From NCBI RefSeq assembly GCF_963422355.1, contig NC_085088.1, positions 5,443,914-5,507,913 on the forward strand: a DNA stretch of 64,000 bases, in the 5' to 3' direction. The translations under genes were made by a program, and so were the position numbers. The notes beneath the pieces are model-generated. The model saw nothing but the letters and a program-made list of their open reading frames with translations. It made no database searches and was not told where the DNA came from. Positions 10,298 to 22,247 of the stretch are shown here, piece after piece. The stretch's first letter is position 1, and every line of letters begins with the position of its first letter. The stretch is from Corticium candelabrum (Eukaryota; Porifera; Homoscleromorpha; Homosclerophorida; Plakinidae).

Positions 10298-12614
10298 ATT
10301 TTGCATTGTTTCAAGATTTCTAGATGCAATAATAATTGCTGGATTTTTGTGTGTATGTAGTGTCCGATATTAGCTGATGCAATGCTCTGATGTAGTTTTA
10401 TACTGAGGAAAATAACAATTAAGATTAAAATAATGGTTTGAGACAATAATTAGTTGTGGACTTTAATTGAGTGAAGAGACTGCATTCTATCTAATTGACT
10501 ATTGCACAGATGCTTCATGTCTTGCACATATTTATACTAAATGTCATATTAATTAGAGCTTACATTTTACCAAAGGAAGTATGCAGCACTGTACTTCAGT
10601 TGAACATGAGACCTTGTCGATACCTTTTGTACTTGTGGTGTCCAGTTTTCGTGTGGTGAGGTTATGACAGATTCATCACTACAAGGACCCTAGGTGCATA
10701 CATATCAGCTAATTTTGTTATTTAGTTTTATTAAAATTTGTTACTTTCAAAAGCTGTATTTCATTGGTTTCTCTGTTGTAGTGGGTATTGGTGGAAGTTG
10801 CATAAACAATTAAATCAATTAATTTCAACGTATTTTGTTGGATATACCGTGACCAGCATACATGAGTACATTTTCTGTCTGTACAACTGGCTTTATTTAC
10901 AAAGCCAGTAGATATCCTTGCATCTAAACAACTTCATTTTCGTATGGACAATCAGCTGAGAACTTTGTAGCTAAACACAACTGTAAGTTGACTCTACATT
11001 CTTGTTTCTTGAGTTGATAGTTTAGGAACCAAACATATCTTTTGTTGAGGACTAAAGTTACTGGAAAAGAGGATACATTCCAGGCAGTCTAATTAAGGCT
11101 ATTGACCAACGCACCTTCTTAGTGTGGGAGGTAGGGGGGGGGGGGGGAGGCTATAGCTAGCCTCCGAAACAGTTTGGGCGTGTTACTTTGCTTCAAGCAG
11201 AACTATAATGCTAAGTTGGTAGACAGTGACAGTCAACTTAAGCACAGAGTAGTATGTTGATAATCGACGACGTTAACCATATCTCTTTGATAGTATACAC
11301 ATCATCATTTCAGTATGATCAAACCAGCGTCGAGAAATCGTGGACACGTAAAGTACGCATGACTATCACTTATTTGAGACGTCAATAGCAGAGTCAAATA
11401 AGACCGCATCGAAATGGCTTTTAGATTCTATTGTCATCGAGATGCCATTTCATTTGACGAGCCATGAAAACCTTTTTGGCACGGACAGTAACAGTTTTCC
11501 CCTCCCTTTTACGCACACTGACGGCACTCAGTTCAGCAGTTTATTTGTAACCTGAAATTGATACTATATACGGTATTTAAACTTAGGTGTCTACAAACTG
11601 GAGCAAGAATAGCAGAAAATAGGCGTGGCTTTGCGTTTGATAAATGAGCGTGGTCTGTAGTCTAATTTATTAGCCCTCCAAACTTGACGACCACGCTACG
11701 CCGGTGACTAACGTGTGTATATACATAACTGGTGGTTCTTTTGGTCGAGTATCGGGGTGGGGGGACGGCTTGGGAGGCTAAAGCCTCTGTAAACGTGTCA
11801 TAAAGCCTCTCCAATCTTTGTAAGCGTGTCAAACATTGTAAAAGCGCCGTGTTTCAGGGGCGTAGCGTGATCTCTAGAAATGAGGGACTAAACTTGGCTA
11901 TGCTACGAGGCACGCCCACATTTATGGACATCCCCATTTTTATTGGCTTCTAGTTGTCTAATACAGTAGAATCAGTGGTAGATCTAGACTGGAATCAGTG
12001 GCAGATCTAGACTGGAAAAAGGCGGTGTATATAGTATATACCGTTTTGGTCCTCACACGTATTTACAGTCCACAATTTTTATGACTACGCCTACAAATGA
12101 TGGGCTATAGCCCGGACGTCTAGCCCACGCTACGCTACGCCCCTGCGTGTTTCCATCAGGTTACAAAACAGTCAGCTGAATCTTAATGTGGTGACGACAT
12201 TAATAACTATTTGCGTGTTTGATGGAATGAAGTATGGTGAAAGCTCAAGCCAGCGTGAAAAGTTGTGACAGGTGAATTGCGCAAGCCCATCACACTTCAA
12301 TGACAATGGCGGAAAGGATGAAAAAAGAAAAAAAGGAATGACTTTTGTATTTTTGTATATGCAGATATTATGACGATTGACGTCAGAAAAATTGCATGCA
12401 GTATGCCCTTAATTAACTATGACACTTTTAATCATTTCAGCATCGATTAACCTGTAACTCGATTAAGCTTAAAAACACAAGCTTATCAAAAATAGAAACA
12501 GAAACACGTGCGCAACAACGAAACCGAGAAGCCTCAAGGTACGTCCGAGACCGTTTCGACCCATTGAAGACGTCAACATACCGATTTTTCGTCTACAAAT
12601 TTGAAAAGTATACA
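10298..12614. other. Intergenic region of copy B
   Basis: Matches 1085-4018 of copy A without the long G-rich array. A poly-G run of about 14 lies near 11134. The CRE-like TGACGTCA is at 12378-12385. No gene is seen. Confidence 0.6.
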
Positions 12615-13587
12615 ATGCAAGGGGTTATGGCGCCGTTCCTCTTCACCTGCCTTCTTCTCTTCCAATCATCGGTCTTCTCTATCCGTGCGACGTCCTGCCC
12701 ATCTCGCACGCATTCGAGCACGACACCCAAATACATCTCGCTGGTGACCAGAGTCGACCGGCCGGGCACGTCGTTCAAACCATCAACCGGCAAGCTACTC
12801 AAAGTCTATGAACTCAACAATTCGACCCTCCGCGGCCGATTCACATCCCACTCCAATCTGCTCGTTCACTTCAAGTCGACCTGTGCCGGCCTCGTCCACG
12901 TCTGGCGCGCCAACGGTAGCACCATCATCAAACAAGACGTCGTTTCTCGACAGCGAGATCTCCGCTACGCGAACGTTGAGGACCACCGCTTCGTTTACGA
13001 ACCAACCGGAAAGGCCTACGCATTGCCGGAGCACCGTCGCTCGAGGAGAGACGTCGAGGAGGAGTATGACCAGAGAAGCTGCCAAGCCCATCCTGCAGAC
13101 CAACAAGAAGTCGCGAGAGCAGTCCACTCTCTCGCCTTGACCGTCTCGCGTCGTCTTCCAGCCAACGCAACGGAAGCGGCCGAGGACGGCGAGAACTTTT
13201 CCTGCGCAGAGAGCAAACTCCTCGAGAGCCCGAGAAGGAGACGATATTTCTGGTCTTCGATATCACGTGCTCTTGATCGTTTGATACGCACTGTTCTGGA
13301 GAGGGTCGTTTAGCCGCTGACTGGACTGTTTAGGAATTGCACGTCGCTCGAAACCAATCGCCAAAATAAGTGTTTGGGAATGTGTGGCAAGGAGTGTAAC
13401 TGTTGGAAATGGGTGTGCGGCAACTGTTGCTACAACGAGGGATGTTATCAGCACGATAAATGTTGTGATCACGATACCCTGGCCTGCTGGCTACCGACGG
13501 GCTTCAATTGCCAGTCGTTTAAATGTTGGTCGTTGTCAAGAGCAATCGGAGTGTCCCACTAGTACAGGAAATCGCCCCACTGAGTGA
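12615..13587 (+). pseudogene. Phospholipase-A2-like pseudogene, copy B
   Basis: Matches 4019-5095. The ATG, signal peptide, N-terminal domain and first furin-type site are kept. A clean in-frame deletion of 105 bases removes 35 residues of the helical middle part. A TAG stop replaces Glu at about 13312, just before the cysteine-rich domain. A one-base insertion near 13537 shifts the last residues. The His-Asp catalytic-type motif survives beyond the stop. A truncated secreted N-terminal protein of about 230 residues could still be made. Confidence 0.88.
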
Positions 13588-15827
13588 CATTGTGTCTAGA
13601 CCGCGTTTTTTGTTCTTTGGTATATTTGCAACGTAGCGATTAACTTGAGGTTGCATTTCTTATTGTTTGTTTGTCGTCTTGTGCGTTTTCCAGCAGCTTA
13701 CTTGCTTTATCGAAACATATGTAGTGCTACTTTATAATCGATTGTTTCTCTATCAATGTTGTTTTAATTTCCTATCGAATTCTCTCAAATTCCATCCATG
13801 CGTTTCTGAGTAACTCTCCTCATGCACAAAACAACCAACCACCAACCAAGCAAACCAACCAAATTTACAAACAAGTCAGTGATTATTAATTTCTGTCATA
13901 TGCATGTTAAGAATCCGTTTTGAGTTTAGTGCTCTAATTTGACATTTAGATTATCTAATTGAAATTTACGCGCATTGCAACGTCCTGGTGCTTGCAATGA
14001 AATCTGCATTGCATAGGCATGAATGTCTTTCTTGTAGTCGTCTAGTCGTGATGTATGTGTCGTAAGGCTGTACCGTGGGTGTCATCATGAGTAAGCAAAA
14101 CCACCTCGCTTGCCAGACCGTAAAAAGATTTCCAGAAGTCAGTAGCACAGAAAAATTTAATTCCTAATGTGAGCGAGGGAGCTGTATTCCCTCCCGGCCC
14201 CCGGTTCCTAGGTCGGTGGGTCTAAGTGCTAGTGTTTCAAAGGCTTACTGAGGTGCGCACGTATAAACAGCAGCCTCCTCTGTCAGCGAAGTTATGCTAA
14301 TATTGTCGCAGGATTGTTTGTTCCTTTGTTGGTTTGCTTGGTTGGTGATTTGTGGTCTGTGTGAGCTGAATTACTCAGAAAACGTGTAAATGGAAGTCGA
14401 TATAATTTGGCGGGAAAATGAAACCAGCATTTGTAGATTTAGAAAAACAATCAACTAGCTAAGTTTCGACAATTAGTGCAATGTCGTTTACACAATATGA
14501 ATACATGCCACATGCACAAAATTTAATGTTTTTCAAATAGCCATGAAAAACAATTACTGGATATAAGCACTCCAAGTGCAAACCTTGCCCACGGCAAGCA
14601 GTTACCTCCATTTAATTCTAATGTAGTTGATACCCAACCTGGCTGCAGCGGCGTAGTCAGGAAAATTTTTTTGAGAATTTAAAATTAATATTAATTTGTT
14701 TAAAATCAATGTGTTAAAATTAATATTAATTTTTATTAATTTTTACGTTACTGTCTATATTACTTTTAGAGATATACTATTAACTTAATTACTGTTAATT
14801 GCCAGTTGCAAACTTTTTTACGACGTCGTTTCCATTAGAGCTCACTGTTAGAAATTAATTTAACTTAAGTTCTCTAGCTACACTTTCCAGTGCTATTTAT
14901 GTACTCCTGCTTGTGTTCTACACCTTGGTGTAAAGTTTTGCTCCTACTATTGCCTGTAGAGTTGACACTGCCAGGTGCTTAATGAACTAATCTAACATTT
15001 CACCAAGCTGGTATTAATTTCCAGCACTTTGAGTTACTCTCTGCCCTCAGATAAAATTTCGACGTCATTCTGACTTCCAACAGAATACTAGACTTTTAAA
15101 TATCATAGCTAGAGAAGATGCTGAGGCAACCATCCAAGTCGAAATTCAAACAAAAGCTTCGATCATCAGCTAGAGACGAAGATGCATCATATTCTGGAGT
15201 GACTGTGACCAAATTCAGACGAGTGGTACGACAACTTGCAAGGCGAAATGAATTTAATTTAATACGTTTGGCTGTGATACTAGGGTGGATAGAGATCAAG
15301 GCCTGATTTTTTAAGTCTCTAATAATTAAGAGGAAGGTGGTTCGTTGTGTTGTATTTTTGTTTGTTTGTATTACCTTAATTTGGTTGGTGGTGTTTTCTA
15401 ATCTTTTGAAGTGGAGATGTAACTGAGGTTAGAACACACGTTAGACTTACAATATAGCTACTACAGTAGACGCCTTACACGTATCAGTGCCTGTGCGAGT
15501 ACTAGCGTCGCTTGGATAGATTTGCAATCAAGTCAGATACTACACTCAGATCGTAATCTGAGATACGTTAAGTTAAACTTTTATCTTTGGGCTGCAAATT
15601 AGTGTTGTATATGATGTATGGTGTGTGAATGTTAGACTTAGTTTTAATAAATACAGTAGTTCTAAATAGGAGGCGACAAATATAGTAATGCTATTTCGAT
15701 AATTAAAAGAAAGGATTGTGAAATCAAATATGATTGAATGCACAAAATTTGAAATGTCAGCTAGGTCAACCTCTGCTGGAGCACAATGTCCGATAAAAAA
15801 TTTTGCCATATCTAGTTGTATAGCATT
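13588..15827. other. Noncoding tail of copy B
   Basis: Matches 5096-7388. The short frame near 15080-15170 is kept relative to copy A. Another frame at 15118-15306 has no recognisable domain. No firm gene. Confidence 0.5.
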
Positions 15828-15891
15828 GTTTCTATGGATTATGCAAATTATCTGGTTACTAATAATAGTGTAATGTATAGACACCATATAT

Positions 15892-15893
<2 letters not shown>

Positions 15894-15963
<70 letters not shown>
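15894..15963. repeat. (AT)n microsatellite
   Basis: About 34 uninterrupted AT units directly beyond the right end of copy B. Apparent Ile-Tyr reading frames here are artefacts. Confidence 0.97.
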
Positions 15964-15967
<4 letters not shown>

Positions 15968-16329
15968 CAGCAATATCACTCGATAGCATCAACTTGACAA
16001 TCAAATGTGACTGAAACATGTCTAACAACTAAAAATCGCTAAGTAGTAAATGTTGTTACTTAAATTCCGTCAACTACTGGATTTACTACTTGTATCTAGT
16101 TACTAAACACTTCTTTGTCTACACATCCGGGAGGTTACTTGTAATCCGGGCTTACAGAGACTGTTAAAATGGCGATGTCCATGTCACGATACTACGTCGT
16201 GTAGTACTTTGTTTTTAGAACTCTTTTTAACATAGATAATGTCGTCCTTGAGCGAAGGAGTTAACTGGGGCGTTTGGGGTGTCTAGTGGTGGGTTACGAA
16301 ACCATTTGTCAGTGTGTTCTCTGGGTGTA
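15964..16329. other. Spacer before the nested transposons
   Basis: About 370 bases; no gene or repeat recognised. Confidence 0.4.
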
Positions 16330-16373
16330 GGGTAAGGGCGCCTAATTGGGAACGCCTACACGTACTTCCGCCT
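16330..16373 (+). repeat. Left terminal inverted repeat of the outer element
   Basis: Pairs with 24512-24555 in inverted orientation. The first 31 bases differ at only two positions, and TTCCGCCT is shared after a six-base divergent patch. Confidence 0.85.
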
Positions 16374-16463
16374 GTGTCTCAAGTTCTTTACTGAAAAATG
16401 AATCTCACTGCATCTAACGAACTATAGCGTTGAAGCTTGATCTTTACGCTACACCCTCTAAGC

Positions 16464-16551
16464 TAGCCTCGTACCAGACCCTCTCGCGCGTCGTCCCCGG
16501 TTCCCGTATAACACGAAAACGCTGGAGAGGGTCTGGGATCATACCGCCTAC
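16464..16551 (+). repeat. Left terminal inverted repeat of the inner element
   Basis: 88 bases. It matches the reverse complement of 21402-21487 with one substitution and a two-base indel. Within it, CCAGACCCTCTC and its reverse complement GAGAGGGTCTGG face each other, so the repeat can itself fold into a hairpin. Confidence 0.96.
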
Positions 16552-17233
16552 TTTCTTCACCTAGTGTCGCCCCACGTCATCTAAGTGTCACCCCACGTCA
16601 CGAACGTCAATACTTTCATACTATTAGTTCATTATGCTGTAACAATACACCTTTCTATCAAAACAAATTAGGCATTACGCTATCTGTGATATCCCAGAAT
16701 TGCATACATTCATTGTTTGTTTTTCGTTCGTCTATGCGACATGGAAACCGATTCATTCACAGAGCGATCTCCTGAGTTCGATTCACGTTACCTGAAGCTG
16801 TAAGGTCCAATGTGATTTGATCACCAGTAGCCTGGAGTCTATGCATGCACTAAGCGCTGCTCTATGACTGTGCTAGGCTACAAGAACAATATGAGTCGGG
16901 AAGCTCATCAGATAGAGTTCCAACGAAAGTGGTAATGAACAGCGTCAACTGTAGCTTGTTGGCCGCCGGAAAGGCAACGCTGTCTTCTGTGGATGTTGGC
17001 AAGCTAGTGCGCCTTGCCTTTGGATCAACTGTAGAGAGGAAAAGCGCCAGAGTTCACGGCTGCCGCTCATACGTTTACTGCGGTATCCGGAGAGTGATCA
17101 TGAGGAAAGTCCAGCCAAACGTTCTTGCATACAAGAGTCATCAAAGGATATTACATCACCGACCTCTGACCATCTACTACGAATTACACAATTAGAAGCT
17201 GAGCTCAAACGTGAAAAGAAGCGCGGACAAGAC

Positions 17234-19312
17234 TTGGAGGCTGAACTACAACAATCAATTATTGAGAGTCAATCTATCCAGTGGCATCAAGTAGATACAG
17301 AAATTAACGCAGAGCTGAATGCGCTACAGAGAGCTGGAGGCATCATGTCAACAGGTCCAGTTGATGCAGCAGATGCATCTTCACTGACTGCAGACTTTAG
17401 TTTACATAATCTACACAGCCAATTACTTACACACGCTCCCAAAATTACATCACTGCTTTCCTCGATAGACCAAACTGACACCACTACAGGACCAAAAGAT
17501 ATCTACAGCTTGGCAGCAGTCTGCTTACTAGCGAAGAAGGCAAGTGACAAGGTCAAAGGTTTTCAGCTTCTAGTTAGTTTGATGTTGGTTGCCAGGGCAA
17601 CTAGTAAACAAGTCATTACTACTCTTAACCATATGGGTGTCTGCTTGTCATATAGTCAAACTTTTAGGTATGTGGAAAACGCTGCAAAGGCAATAGAGCA
17701 GAACAGAGAGCTTCAACATGGAGACTGGATCGTTGCCTATGACAACATAAATATTGAGAAACGTGTCACCCATGAGAGACATGCCAGACATACAGAGGCA
17801 TGGAACTTCACGAGCCGTTTGGCTGTCAAAGTAGCCAGACTTCCCCCACCTGATTACAACACAACAGAATTACCACAATGCACTCGAGGAGATTTAGCTG
17901 TGGAAGACATTCTACCGAATGATGATGACGACAAAACATTTCAAGAATCTGCTCAGACAAGAGTTCAGAAGGTACTCATACACAGGTTCAAATGCTGCAA
18001 TCACTTTAAAGCAAGACATCAATATGACAACCATGACCACCCAACAACAAAATCTATTATCCACCCTATTGCAGTGATAGACATAGATGAAAGTTACACT
18101 GACAATAATGTTACTATTCTTGAAGAATTTCAAGAAATGCTGGCGATAGATGACACTGTTCAACAATGTGTTGTCGGTGACCAAGCGACTTGCAGGGCAA
18201 TTCGTGCAGCTCTGCGTAGAAGGGTAGCAGATATTCCTTCAGCACGCCTCCTATGGGCGAAAGAGAATCCTGGTGATTTCCACTTCGCATGGGAGTGCCT
18301 AAAAGTCATCTTCCTCATATTTTGGGAGTCACATGATTTTCCTGGCTCATTGGCTCATCTCAGCAAACTGATCAACCGAAGTGGAGTCACCGCTGCTGCA
18401 AAAAAATTTCAACAATCCGATGAGTTCCTCAAACATGCATTAGAAGCACATCTGACTGCATCCCTCATCACCTTTCTCAATATATCTGCTACCTCAGATT
18501 TAATTGTACAAGATGCAACCATTATAACGAACTCATGGCTAAACGAAACAGCAGAGAGATTCGCCAATGACGTGCTAGTTATAGGAACAGATGAAGATGA
18601 CCATGATGCAGACAACCTGTATAATTTCCATCGTTCTTTTCTGCGCATGGCCCTCCTTTATGAAGATTTGAGGGAAGCCATCAAGTACGAAGATGGCCCA
18701 AGAGTTATCCAACATTGGCGAATGTGGTTACTGTACTTCCTCGCAACAAAGAGAAGCAACTACAGCAATGAAGCAGCAAATCTCTTAGCAAATCTGAAGG
18801 CTGACTTTTCCAAGAGGCTTGCTTACATAGTAACTCACAACAGAGCTGTTAATTCTCTGGGCATACCTGGTCATGGGAAAGCAATAGACATGGCAGTAGA
18901 ACACCACAATCTTGTCATCAAAACAGCTTTACGATCTTCTGGTGGCAGTATCACCCTCCATCATTTAAGAGTAATAAGCTTAGCATCTCGGCTATTACAT
19001 GATGCTGCACTGTTATGCGATCAGGAAGTTCATGCTCCTCATGTAGGTACAAGGCATACAAGTACAAGTGCTGAAAAAGACATCCAAATGATGACATCCA
19101 ATCTATTGGCCAGTCAAGTCACTTGTCGGATTCCCAAAAGAAAGTTGCCATCTAACAGACATTTCACAACACCAGAGAAAAAAGGATATGAAGTTGCCTT
19201 ATCCAAGCAATGGATTGCAAAGTTCCTAAGTAAGACAGACCTGAGAATTGAGGACAATCAGTCCACTGAAGACCATGAAGAAATTGATTTTCTTGATGAC
19301 ATACAGCTATGA
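17234..19312 (+). CDS. DUF6589-family transposon protein (putative transposase)
   Basis: A long open frame. The first in-frame ATG is at 17345, but the frame is open without a stop from 16955, just after a TGTAG acceptor-like site. An upstream exon is therefore likely and the start is unsure. The extra upstream part encodes a charged coiled-coil (LEAELKREKKRGQDLEAEL). Numbered from 17234, DUF6589-type motifs are VVGDQATCRAIR (Asp near 316), WAKENPGDFHFAWECL (near 348) and PGHGKAIDMAVEHHN (near 546), which align with the relic at 41545-43500. The C-terminus is acidic. The acidic residues suggest a nuclease-type core, but no catalytic proof is visible. It is probably the transposase of the inner element. 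Confidence 0.82.
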   Translation: MEAELQQSIIESQSIQWHQVDTEINAELNALQRAGGIMSTGPVDAADASSLTADFSLHNLHSQLLTHAPKITSLLSSIDQTDTTTGPKDIYSLAAVCLLAKKASDKVKGFQLLVSLMLVARATSKQVITTLNHMGVCLSYSQTFRYVENAAKAIEQNRELQHGDWIVAYDNINIEKRVTHERHARHTEAWNFTSRLAVKVARLPPPDYNTTELPQCTRGDLAVEDILPNDDDDKTFQESAQTRVQKVLIHRFKCCNHFKARHQYDNHDHPTTKSIIHPIAVIDIDESYTDNNVTILEEFQEMLAIDDTVQQCVVGDQATCRAIRAALRRRVADIPSARLLWAKENPGDFHFAWECLKVIFLIFWESHDFPGSLAHLSKLINRSGVTAAAKKFQQSDEFLKHALEAHLTASLITFLNISATSDLIVQDATIITNSWLNETAERFANDVLVIGTDEDDHDADNLYNFHRSFLRMALLYEDLREAIKYEDGPRVIQHWRMWLLYFLATKRSNYSNEAANLLANLKADFSKRLAYIVTHNRAVNSLGIPGHGKAIDMAVEHHNLVIKTALRSSGGSITLHHLRVISLASRLLHDAALLCDQEVHAPHVGTRHTSTSAEKDIQMMTSNLLASQVTCRIPKRKLPSNRHFTTPEKKGYEVALSKQWIAKFLSKTDLRIEDNQSTEDHEEIDFLDDIQL

Positions 19313-19366
19313 CAGAAATAGACACATGTACATAATATCGTAACTACTTGTATTGAGAAACATAGC

Positions 19367-21316
19367 CTAAAGTGAGTTACTAGTGATTTTTAATCTCCTT
19401 GTACCATCACTACTAATATTGGCTATAGTGCAAGGAATGTGAAACTCAATTAACTTAAAAACTGCTAAACTGAAGTCCCTTACAACTTCTAGTGACCTAA
19501 CATCATTTTCTGATCGAATCTTATTACATTTTTTTACTAGTTTATCAATCACTAACATGGATAAGACCCCATCTAGTCCTCTCATTCTGTATCTTGTGCC
19601 ACCTGCCGTCCTTCTAAGTTCAAGTAGTGCTTTCCTCAAAGCACCTCTCTGACCAGCAACAACACGACGTGATCTCAACGGTGCAGATCTGCATGGAATA
19701 GGAGGAAGTGGTAAGGTGCAATCCACCTCTGGCTGAAAAATATGAGGTCGCTCATCAGATGCATTGCAGAAGGAACAGCACAAATCACTATCAGGTAATG
19801 GCTCATCTGACTGCAAAATCTTGTAAACAAGAACTCTTCTCAAACAGACCTTATTTGAGGCAAGAGTCACAATTTCGTTGTTGCACACTGACAGCCTACG
19901 GTCCTGAGAGTGTGCCACAAACCGAACAAGGCACAACCTTAGTGGATCTCTCCCTCCACGTCCAGCAAGTTGCACAAGCTCAGATCCACTGTCTGGCAAA
20001 CCGAATAGAATAACTTCACTGATGTCATCGATGTCCACACCAAGGCCAAACGCACGAATAGCTACCATGACTCGCTGCTTGCCACACTTGAATTCTCCAT
20101 AGTGTTGAGATCGCCCCTCAAGTGTCATTGTGGCATGGTATTGTCCTACTGTACCCCTGGTTATACTACTGCAGCTGTACACAAGATGAATATACACTTT
20201 ATACAAAACATCCTTTGATCTGCAAAATATAAGAGTTTTTGGAATATCTTTAGAATACTTTACAGAGGACAACATAGAAGCTAACAAGTGGAAGACTGAC
20301 GAAATAGAGGTGGATGAATCCAAAGAAAAATATAAGTTTGGACGATTTAGAGATCCAGATACTAGAACATAGTCAGGCATATTCAGATGTTGGGTTACAG
20401 AAGTAATAAGGAAAAGTGGAGCTGTTGCTGAGAGAGCCATAATAGGGACAGTAGGCAGGCAAGAACGAATAAAACTTAGTTCCTTGTAAGAAGGTCTAAA
20501 TGTAGACCCCCACTCTTCGATCAGATGTACTTCATCAATAGCAATGAAGGAGATTGCTGTCTTCAATTGCCTAGACAATGCGTTTCGCCAAAAACTTGAT
20601 GTGATCGCTTCTGGAGACGTATAAACTAGACAAACCACTGTTACCCACCATTGCCTGACCAAAAGATTGTCCAATACTACTCACTTAGTTTGTACTTGCT
20701 GGAAGAAATGTCTTTCAACAGTTTCTCGTCTGACAAGGACTCAATTCGTGTGACAAACACTCCCTTTTTTACCAGTTTGGCGACCTTGAATCATCAGGAG
20801 GCTAATAACTAAAGCAAACTGGCTGCTTCAAGCAACTACACCTACCTGATCATGCATCAATGATATCAGCGGGCTAATGATCACACACACTCCGTTCAAG
20901 AGAAGGGCAGGCAGTAGGTAGCACAAAGACTTGCCGCCCGAAGTCTTCAGTCGAACAAACACATCCTTGTTCGAAAGAATCGCCTTGGAGGCCTCAAGCT
21001 GACCTTCACGAAAACTATGGTGTCCAAATACGTCGGAAAGAACAGATTTCAGACCGAGTTCAAAATTCGCGCTTTGTGAAGAGTCTGCGCACAGCTGTGC
21101 GGATCAAGTACCCTATGCTATGTCTGAGACCTACCACTCTGGTACTAATAAAAAGATTCTACCATTCCGTAACAGCCTACCCAAAGGGTTCCCACCTCCC
21201 AGCTTACCGTGTCTTGTACGTCTTCTGAAAACATCCTGCAGGTTGTTCAACGTAAGAGATATATTGGCGATCGCAGGAGAAACGCGTCCACGTCCAAGAG
21301 ACTTTCTGTGTGACAC
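19367..21316 (-). CDS. RecQ-like superfamily II DNA helicase of the inner transposon
   Basis: Four exons on the minus strand: 21316-21135, 21071-20846, 20784-20685 and 20625-19367. The introns are 63, 61 and 59 bases. The joined length is 1767 bases, exactly 588 codons plus a stop, which supports the model; exon 1 and two AAG acceptors are the least certain parts. Motifs in order: FREGQLEA (Q motif), LKTSGGKSLCYLLPA (Walker A), ISPLISLMHDQ (Ia), AIDEVHLIEEWG (DEVH box), ALSATAP (III), IFCRSK (IV), VMVAIRAFGLGVD (V) and QLAGRGGRD (VI). A cysteine cluster, CCSFC, fits the RecQ zinc-binding region. The protein probably unwinds DNA during transposition. No frameshift seen. Confidence 0.88.
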
Positions 21317-21401
21317 ATGAGAATAGCACTTACACTAATCGTGTTAGTAGCCCGAGGCTTTGTGACATACGACCTAAGATGATCATCTAACAGCATAAAC
21401 G

Positions 21402-21487
21402 GTAGGCGGTATGATCCCAGACTCTCCAGCGTTTTCGTGTTATACGGGAACCGGGCACGACGCGCGAGAGGGTCTGGTACGAGGCTA
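21402..21487 (-). repeat. Right terminal inverted repeat of the inner element
   Basis: 86 bases, inverted partner of 16464-16551. A two-base loss slightly weakens its internal hairpin. Confidence 0.96.
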
Positions 21488-22247
21488 CTCTAAGCAGCTG
21501 GCACGCTAGCGATCTACCGTGTTGACACAAGAGCTGCTAACGAGTGGGAGGTTCACATTACTGATATCTACGAGGCGTGTCCTAATTGGGAACAGTTCGT
21601 TTCTCGTTGACTAAGCCTTCCAAGAGAATTATAAGACTGTGATCCAGTAGTCTAATATCTTCTGTGTCATCAGAATTTTTCCAGGCATTGGAAACTTTTG
21701 GTCTTTCTTACTACGATCTTATCTAGCGCGTGCCTAAAGTAGGTCTGCTGTGTGAAAGGAAGAGAAATGACTGTCACCAATTGGGTTTGACGTGAAAGGG
21801 TCGCAGGAAAGGGTCTTACTTTTACATAATTGTGGCAAATCAATTGCAATTTCTTACAGAAACGGCATATGCATGTGAGTGAATGTGGTCAATTCCGTCC
21901 TAGAATGGCATCCTCTTGTGTAAATGATTGTCCGACGTGTAGTTCAGCTTTGCAAACGTCCATACATACAATAATTTATGACTACAGCTCATACAGTAGC
22001 GTAACTTATCTATTAGTTGCACCTCCTACCAATAGATCTATACTCCAAGCGCATAGGACCCTAGACGGTCTAAGGCAAGTGTGCAAGAGGTCTTTCGTCT
22101 TGTTTGAAGTAGCGGCAAACGTTCCTCTACATTGAGTAGTCAAATCTCGCAACCTGCAAACCTATTTACTAGAGTTCCCACAAGGACAGCGAAAGCACAC
22201 CCTGTAGGTGGAGTTTGCTATACGTTGGCTAGTCATTAGCAGTTCCA
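21488..22247. other. Left interior of the outer element, upstream of its transposase
   Basis: About 760 bases after the inner element's target duplication (21488-21495). It contains the subterminal CCTAATTGGGAAC copy at 21581-21593. No coding signal. Confidence 0.5.

Larger units (their letters stand above)
9213..15827 (+). repeat. Segmental duplication, copy B
   Basis: A direct copy of block A (1-7388) at high nucleotide identity. It is shorter mainly because it lacks the G-rich array and has a 105-base in-gene deletion. Both genes inside are broken, which suggests relaxed selection on this copy. Confidence 0.93.
16464..21487 (+). mobile_element. DUF6589/RecQ-helicase DNA transposon (AcademH-like?)
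   Basis: A 5.02 kb element with near-perfect terminal inverted repeats (16464-16551 and 21402-21487) beginning TAGCCTCGTACCAGACC. It is flanked by the direct repeat CTCTAAGC at 16456-16463 and 21488-21495, a clean 8-base target duplication. It carries two convergent genes: a DUF6589-family protein on the plus strand and a four-exon RecQ-like helicase on the minus strand, their stops about 54 bases apart. Academ-type elements that encode a helicase are described in animals and fungi; membership is an inference, and the 8-base duplication must be compared with that family. Both genes look open, so the insertion may be fairly recent. Confidence 0.9.

Noticed and set aside
15573..16028. A 151-residue minus-strand frame
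   Set aside because: Its core is the (AT)n array read as Ile-Tyr; the rest has no recognisable domain.
19708..20013. Plus-strand frame opposite the helicase
   Set aside because: Shadow of the RecQ-like exon, which has all helicase motifs on the minus strand.
16464..21487. hAT assignment of the inner element because of its 8-base duplication
   Set aside because: Neither gene has hAT motifs (no BED finger or hAT dimerisation region), and the ends are far longer than usual hAT ends.
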